Assembly (NCBI GenBank): GCA_963734025.1
Contig: CAVTFR010000021.1
Span: 1-64,000 of the forward strand
DNA: 64,000 nt
Source: JACVRW01 sp963734025
GTDB taxonomy: Bacteria > Actinomycetota > Thermoleophilia > Solirubrobacterales > Thermoleophilaceae
Direction of reading: 5' to 3'
Part shown: positions 58,949-64,000 of the stretch, one piece after another
Position numbering within the stretch: position 1 is the stretch's first letter
Layout of the letters: each line of letters starts with the position of its first letter
Notes under the pieces: generated by a model
Databases searched by the model: none
The model's input: the letters and a program-made list of their open reading frames with translations, nothing else
Told to the model about the DNA's origin: nothing
Program-made: the position numbers and the translations under genes

Positions 58949-59270
58949 CCGACACCCGAGCCGCGCGCGCGAGCCGGCCGACGTTGCGGTGCCAGGACGT
59001 GAAGCGCACGAGCCGCTCGGCGGGGGACAGGCGAAGGTTCGCGGAGATAAGCGACTCGTCGACGGACGCGCCGTTCTCTGCGGCGGTCATCTCGAGCCTG
59101 TGGCCGGTGGCGTGCATCAGGCGGTCGAGAGTCGCCACGGTGGGGTTCGCTCCGGGGCTCTCGAGCCTCGCCACGGCGGCCTGGCTCACGCCGAGCCGGC
59201 GGCCGAGCTCGGCCTGGGTGATGCCGGCGCTGAGCCGCGTCGCGCGCACGAGTTCGGCAGCGGTGTTCAT
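58932..59270 (-). CDS. XRE-type HTH protein, antitoxin-like
   Basis: A 112-residue protein with a lambda-repressor-type helix-turn-helix: ATRLSAGITQAELGRRLGVSQAAVARLESP is the recognition region (described in halves). The C-terminal third is charged. ATG 59270. It stands just upstream of the nucleotidyltransferase and overlaps it, so the two form a module that would be autoregulated. The AT-richer segment right upstream, TATAAGCTTTCAGTTAT, could hold its promoter and operator. Confidence 0.78.
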   Translation of the reverse strand: MNTAAELVRATRLSAGITQAELGRRLGVSQAAVARLESPGANPTVATLDRLMHATGHRLEMTAAENGASVDESLISANLRLSPAERLVRFTSWHRNVGRLARAARVSGDGTG

Positions 59271-59481
59271 AACTGAAAGCTTATAGAGCACGTGGGTTGT
59301 TGGCGATGCACAGGATCGTCTGGAGGTAGTTCGTCGGCGCTCATGGCGCCCAAAAAGTCGCAAATAGCGGGAAAAGTCAATGGAGCCTTGTTGCGTAAGA
59401 AGCGTAAAAGGGGTGCCTTTCTGCGCGCCCTGGGGAACTGTTGGAACAGGTTCACGGCCTGAAGCCAGTGCAGAAGTTGCA

Positions 59482-62400
59482 GTGAATTCCTCCAAAGTGA
59501 CAATCCGGCGGCAACGGAGAAACCATCTCCGGCTCGCCCGCGCGCGCCCCGCGGCTCTGCTGATCGTGCTGACCGCGTTGCTCGTCGCCCCCGCGTCCGC
59601 CGCCGGTCAGGTGCCGGGCGTGCCCGTCGTGGATGAGCTGGTCCAGCCGCCCCCGCAGGCCGCCCAGCCGCCGCCGGCAGTCGAGGCGCCGGTCGTCGAG
59701 CAGGCCGTGGCGCCGGTCGCCGAGGTCGTCGAGTCGGTCGCGTCCCCGCAGCAGCCGGCCGCACCGGCCCCGCCGGCGGAGGCAGAGCAGGCCAGCCCGG
59801 CCGAGCCCCCCGCCGCGGCCGAGCCGCCCGCCGTCGAGGCCGAGCCGCCCGTCGCAGCTGAGCCGCCCGCCGTCGAGCCGCCGGCCCCGGCTCAGCCCGC
59901 CGCCGTCGAGCCGACCGTTCCGGCGCCGACCCCTGCCCCTCCCGCTGCACCCGCCGAGCCGGCGCCCGCCGCGCCACTCGTCGACGAGGTCGCGCAGGTC
60001 GTGGAGGAAGTGTCCGCTCCGGTCGCGCCGGTCGTCGAGAACGCGACTGGGCCGTCGGCACCGGCGCCGGCCGCTACTGCGGTCGAAGAAGTCACCGGCC
60101 CGGTCGCCTCGGCAGGGGATGACGCAACGGAGTCTCCGGCTCCGGACGTCGGCGCCGTCGTGGACTCGCTGCCGGCAGGGGGCGCAACCGAGTCGGTCGC
60201 CCCGGTGGTCGAGGATGTGGCGGAGCCGGTGGCGCCGGTGGTCGAGGACTTGGCTGAGCCGGTCACCTCGATCATGGAGAACGCGACTGAGCCGGTCGCG
60301 CCAGTGGTCGAGGACGTGACGGAGCCGGTGGCGCCGGTAGTCGAGGATTTGGCTGAGCCGGTCACCCCGATCATAGAGAACCCGACTGAGCCAGCGACCC
60401 TGCTGACAGAGGATATGACTGAGCAGGTGGCGCCGGTGGTCGAGGACGCGACTCAGCCAGTGGCGCCGGTGGTCGAGAACCTGACTGAGCCTGAACCAGT
60501 TGCTCCGGTGGTTCAGGATGTGACGGAGCTGGTGGCGCCGGTGGTGGCGGACTTGACTGAGCCGGTTACCCCGATCGTGGAGAACACGACTGGGCCAGCG
60601 GCCCCGATGCTTGAGAACTTGACTGAGTCGGTGGCCCCGGCGGTCGGAGTCACTCCGATCGTGGAGGACGTGACTGGGCCGGTGGCGCCGGTGGTCGAGG
60701 ATTTGACTGAGCCGGTGGCGCCGGTGGTGGAGACCGTGACTGAGCCGCTAGCTCCCATGCTTGGGAACGTGACGGAGCCGGTCGCCCCGATCGTCGAGAC
60801 TGTGACTGAGCCGCTGGCGCCGCTGGTGGACGACCTGACCGAGCCGCTGGCTCCGATCGTCGAGACCGTAACTGAGCCGGTCACTCCGATCGTCGAGACC
60901 GTGACTGAGCCGCTGGCGCCGCTGGTGGACGACCTGACCGAGCCGCTGGCTCCGATCGTCGAGACCGTGACCGAGCCCGTCACTCCGGTCGTCGGGACCG
61001 TGACTGAGCCGCTGGCGCCGCTGGTGGACGACCTGACCGAGCCGCTGGCTCCGATCGTCGAGACCGTGACGGAGCCGCTGGCTCCCGTGCTTGGGAGCGT
61101 GACGGAGCCGCTGGCTCCGATCGTCGAGAGCCTGACTGAGCCGCTGGCGCCGCTGGTGGACGATGTCACCGCGCCGCTCGCTCCGATCGTCGAGACCGTG
61201 ACGGAGCCGCTGGCTCCCGTGCTTGGGAGCGTGACGGAGCCGCTCACCCCGTCATCGGAGCGTGACGGAGCCGCTTACCCCGATCGTCGAGAGCCTGACT
61301 GAGCCGCTGGCGCCGCTAGTGGAGGAAGTCACCGCGCCGCTCACTCCGATCGTGGAGAACCTGACCGAGCCGCTGGTTCCAATCGTGGAGAACCTGACCG
61401 AGCCGCTCGCTCCAATCGTGGAGAACCTGACTGAGCCGCTCGCTCCCGTGCTTGGCAGCGTGACGGAGCCGCTCACCCCGATCGTCGAGAGCCTGACTGA
61501 GCCGCTGGCGCCGCTGGTGGACGACCTCACCGAGCCGCTGGCTCCGATCATCGAGAACCTGACCGAGCCGCTCGGCTCCCGTGCTTGGCAGCGTGACGGA
61601 GCCGCTCACTCCGATCATCGAGAACCTGACTGAGCCGCTCACCCCGATCGTGGAGAGCCTGACCGAGTCGCTGGCTCCCGTGCTTGGCAGCGTGACCGAG
61701 CCGCTCACTCCGATCATCGAGAGCCTGACCGAGCCGCTCACTCCGATCGTCGAGAGCCTGACTGAGCCGCTCACCCCGATCATCGAGAACCTGACCGAGC
61801 CACTGGCTCCCCTGCTTGGCAGCGTGACCGAGCCGCTCACTCCGATCATCGAGAGCCTGACTGAGCCGCTCACTCCGATCATCGAGAACCTGACCGAGCC
61901 ACTCGGTCCCGTGCTTGGGAACCTGACTGAGCCGCTCACTCCGATCGTTGAGAACCTGACGGAGCCGCTGGCTCCCGTGCTGGGGAGCGTGACCGGGCCG
62001 CTCACTCCGATCGTCGAGAACCTCACCGCCCCGCTCGCCCCGGTCCTCGGCAACATCACCGCACCTCTGGCGCCAGTCGTTGAGAACCTGACCGCTCCGC
62101 TGGCCCCGATCGTCGGGAACGTCATCGCGCCGCTCGCTCCGGCCATCGAGGACCTGAGCGGACTCGCTCCGGTTTCCGGACCGCTCGCCCCCTCGCTGCA
62201 GCCCGGTGCGCCAAGCGCGTCGCAGCCGCCGAACACCACGCCGTCCACCCCACAGGCGAGCCCGGTGGCCGGCCTGCCCGTCTCGCCGGTTCTGCCGCAG
62301 GCCCCGAGCCTCGCGGCTCCGCCGGCAAGCACGCTGGCCCCTGACGCCCCGAGCGTAGAGGCCGGCCCCCAGGCGTCAGGCCCGCACGCGCCGGCGCCGC

Positions 62401-62711
62401 TGGTCCAGACCGTCTTCGAAGGCCCCCTCTCTTTGACATCCCCCCTTGCGGCTCCCACGGATGCCGCCGCGGCCGCCGGCTCGCCGTCGAATTCGGCAAG
62501 CGGGAACGGCCCCTCGCCGACACAGCCGCTCCCGGCCCCCTCCGGAGCGTCGGCGGCCGCCGGCGGCATCGGTGGCGCCGCCGGAGGCGTCCTCTTCGCA
62601 CTTCTCGTCTCGCTCGCGGCCTTCGGCCTGCGGCACTCCACGCGTCTGCGCCTTTCGGCCTTCGCGTGGCGCCCGCAGGCCTTCGTGGCCGTCATCGAGC
62701 GGCCTGGCTAA
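59482..62711 (+). CDS. Long secreted/anchored repeat protein with about 59 eleven-residue repeats
   Basis: If two frame breaks (near 61255 and 61573) are restored, one protein of about 1075 residues. GTG 59482 leads to an export signal (ARPAALLIVLTALLVAPASAA). A Pro/Ala/Val/Glu-rich region spans about 40-240. From about 60205 to 62150 it consists of eleven-residue units of the pattern PIVExxTEPLA. A Pro/Ser/Ala linker follows, then a C-terminal membrane helix (AAGGVLFALLVSLAAFGL) and a short basic cytoplasmic tail ending HSTRLRLSAFAW... No cysteine, little charge variation. The layout resembles a wall-spanning stalk held in the membrane at its C-terminus. No known domain is seen. Confidence 0.8.
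60205..62150 (+). repeat. 33-nt tandem repeat array with 99-nt higher-order units
   Basis: About 59 copies of a 33-nt unit encoding PxVExxTEPLA. A longer unit of three is seen: the block coding for PLVDDLTEPLA begins at 60811, 60910 and 61009, that is every 99 bases, and again at 61141. Units are more alike in the second half, consistent with recent expansion. Both frame breaks of the gene fall here. Confidence 0.85.
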
Positions 62712-62785
62712 GCCCCCTGGGCTTCTGACCAGGACCTCCCCGGGTGCACGACGCGCCCGGGCTAGACGCTCGATGAGGAGAGACG

Positions 62786-64000
62786 ATGGAACGGATACTT
62801 TGGACGCCCGGCAGGTGGGCCGGCACGGGGGCTCTCGTGGCCGCCCTGTTGCTGCTCGCCGGTACGGGCACCTGCGTCGCGAGCGGCGCGACCAATGCGG
62901 TGCTGTCGGCCAAGATGGCCGATGCGGCGCCGCTCGACCGGGGCGCGGGCTTCGGGGCTAAGGGCGAGTCAATGCGCGTCCAGACGCTCCAGCGGGCGCT
63001 GCGGCGGCTCGGCTGGGCACCGGGTCCGATCGACGGCCTGTTCGGGCCGCGGACGGAGTCGGCCGTGCTCGCCTTTCAGGCGGCCACGGGCCTGAGCACC
63101 GATGGCGTGGCGGGTCGGGGTACCTGGCGGGCCGTGGGACGCTCGCTGGAAGTTCGTGCCCTGCAGGTGCGCCTGCGGCGCGCCGGGCTGCGTCCCGGGC
63201 CGGTCGATGGCCTGTACGGGCCGCGCACCGCAGCCGCGGTGACCCGCCGCGAGCGGGCACGGCGCGTCGCGGCGCGGGCGAACAAGCCCGCAGCCCGGCA
63301 TGTGCTTGCCCGGGCCTCCTGGGGCACAACGGCGATTCCCCTCTCGGGGGACATGGAGAGCCAGAGCGGGGTCGAGCTGCCGCTCGTCCTGGCGATGATC
63401 GCTCTCGCACTCGTCCTCGGATCGCTGGTCGGCGGCGTGTTCATCCGCGGCCGGGGACTGACGGGCGGGCTCCAGCCCGCCGGACCGAGCGGTCCCGGGC
63501 CCGGGAGCACGCTCGCGGCGGCGGCGGCGGCGCCGCCGCAGCCGCGGCAACGCGGCACCGTCACCTCCGCCGGCCCGCGTGAGCCGCTTCGCGCGATCGG
63601 CTACGTGAGCATCCCGAAGGCGGACGCCGACCGGAGCCTGCTCGACGAGCAGGCGTCGGCGATCGAGCACCTCTGCCGCAAGCGCGGCTGGGAGCTCCTG
63701 CATATCGTGCGTGACGTCGAGAACGGCCATCCGAAGGGACTCGAGCGCCCAGGTCTCCAGTACGCGCTCGAGCGCATGGCGGAGGGCAAGGGGGCGTGCC
63801 TGATCGTGTCCGAGCTCGAGCGTCTGAGCCGCTCGGCGGCGGACCTCGGCCAGATCGTCGAATGGTTCGTCGAGCACGAGTGCCGGCTGGTGGCCATGGA
63901 CGTGAGGCTCGACACCGGCTCGTCGTCGGGTGAGGTCACGGCCCGCACGCTGATGTCGGTGGGCGAATGGGAGGGCAGGCGAATCGGCGAACAGACCCGC
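62786..64000 (+). CDS. Peptidoglycan-binding, membrane, serine-recombinase-like fusion, partial at right edge
   Basis: At least 405 residues, running off the window. ATG 62786 has GAGGAGA upstream. An N-terminal signal or anchor helix (GALVAALLLLAGTGTCVA) is followed by two PG_binding_1 domains (about 63-152; LQRALRRLGWAPGPIDGLFG and LQVRLRRAGLRPGPVDGLYG). A transmembrane helix lies at about 197-220 (LPLVLAMIALALVLGSLVGG), then a linker. From about 270 on there is a serine-recombinase/resolvase N-terminal domain: IGYVSIPKADADRSLLDEQ, ERPGLQYALERMAEGKGA, IVSELERLSRSAADL. The active-site Ser is present but the usual Arg two residues before it is not apparent. The topology puts the recombinase domain in the cytosol. 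Confidence 0.8.
   Translation, partial: MERILWTPGRWAGTGALVAALLLLAGTGTCVASGATNAVLSAKMADAAPLDRGAGFGAKGESMRVQTLQRALRRLGWAPGPIDGLFGPRTESAVLAFQAATGLSTDGVAGRGTWRAVGRSLEVRALQVRLRRAGLRPGPVDGLYGPRTAAAVTRRERARRVAARANKPAARHVLARASWGTTAIPLSGDMESQSGVELPLVLAMIALALVLGSLVGGVFIRGRGLTGGLQPAGPSGPGPGSTLAAAAAAPPQPRQRGTVTSAGPREPLRAIGYVSIPKADADRSLLDEQASAIEHLCRKRGWELLHIVRDVENGHPKGLERPGLQYALERMAEGKGACLIVSELERLSRSAADLGQIVEWFVEHECRLVAMDVRLDTGSSSGEVTARTLMSVGEWEGRRIGEQTR

Noticed and set aside
59380..62700. CRISPR array suggested by the regular repeats at 59-62 kb
   Set aside because: The units are in-frame 33-nt coding repeats without unique spacers, and no cas genes are present.
62786..64000. Prophage or integrative element because of the resolvase domain
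   Set aside because: No phage genes, attachment repeats or tRNA integration site are seen nearby, and the domain is fused to wall-binding and membrane parts.

Overview
The window is 64 kb of very GC-rich, densely packed bacterial chromosome with many GTG starts and start/stop overlaps. A tig-clpP-clpX block, NAD-dependent glutamate dehydrogenase of the 180 kDa class, type III glutamine synthetase, selenocysteine genes and many two-gene overlaps suggest a deep-branching actinobacterium, perhaps of the Thermoleophilia type. That placement is inference from gene content; no rRNA is present.

Bases 1-18100 form a catabolic island for methylated amines and one-carbon units. It holds an aldehyde dehydrogenase (cut by the left edge), an APC-family permease, a cNMP/CBS/nucleotidyltransferase protein with a DnaQ-like exonuclease, an FCD-type GntR regulator, a MetF-family reductase, a membrane Fe-S oxidoreductase with etfAB, a large dimethylglycine/sarcosine dehydrogenase-like flavoprotein, an unrecognised 246-residue protein, a DmdA/GcvT-like demethylase and a choline-dehydrogenase-like GMC flavoprotein. 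A perfect palindrome, TGATATATCA, occurs four times, each time in a promoter region of this island, and is the probable operator of the GntR protein. The layout suggests choline or betaine to dimethylglycine, sarcosine and glycine, with electrons leaving through ETF and methyl groups through folate.

Bases 18161-29500 carry a CapA-like phosphatase, glutamine synthetase III, an ABC exporter pair, an acyl reductase-like SDR and the giant glutamate dehydrogenase. Bases 29649-39581 are a complete selenocysteine and formate dehydrogenase locus. On the minus strand is the tight series fdhD-selD-tRNA-Sec-selB. On the plus strand is a formate dehydrogenase whose catalytic chain has an in-frame UGA with a SECIS hairpin, followed by a NuoE-NuoF fusion, a separate Fe-S protein carrying the N-terminal iron-sulfur domains of the catalytic chain, and selA. 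The formate dehydrogenase alpha subunit is therefore split and its modules reordered.

Bases 39796-53132 are mixed: an anti-sigma-type ATPase, a berberine-bridge-like flavoprotein, an amidohydrolase, a ring-cleaving dioxygenase-like glyoxalase, a DUF1800-DUF1501-cupredoxin operon behind a decayed acyl-CoA carboxylase remnant, RNase D, a YugP-type protease and a fused M14 peptidase/muramoyl-alanine amidase. Bases 53319-58433 hold tig, an AbiEi/DUF559 protein, clpP, clpX and a metallo-beta-lactamase-fold hydrolase. The right end has an HTH-nucleotidyltransferase toxin-antitoxin-like pair, a long surface protein built of about 59 eleven-residue repeats, and a gene running off the edge that joins peptidoglycan-binding domains, a membrane segment and a serine-recombinase-like domain.

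Ten genes are interrupted by net +1 frame changes, often where neighbouring coding is otherwise perfect. This looks more like residual assembly or sequencing error than gene decay, and those genes are described as if the frame were restored.
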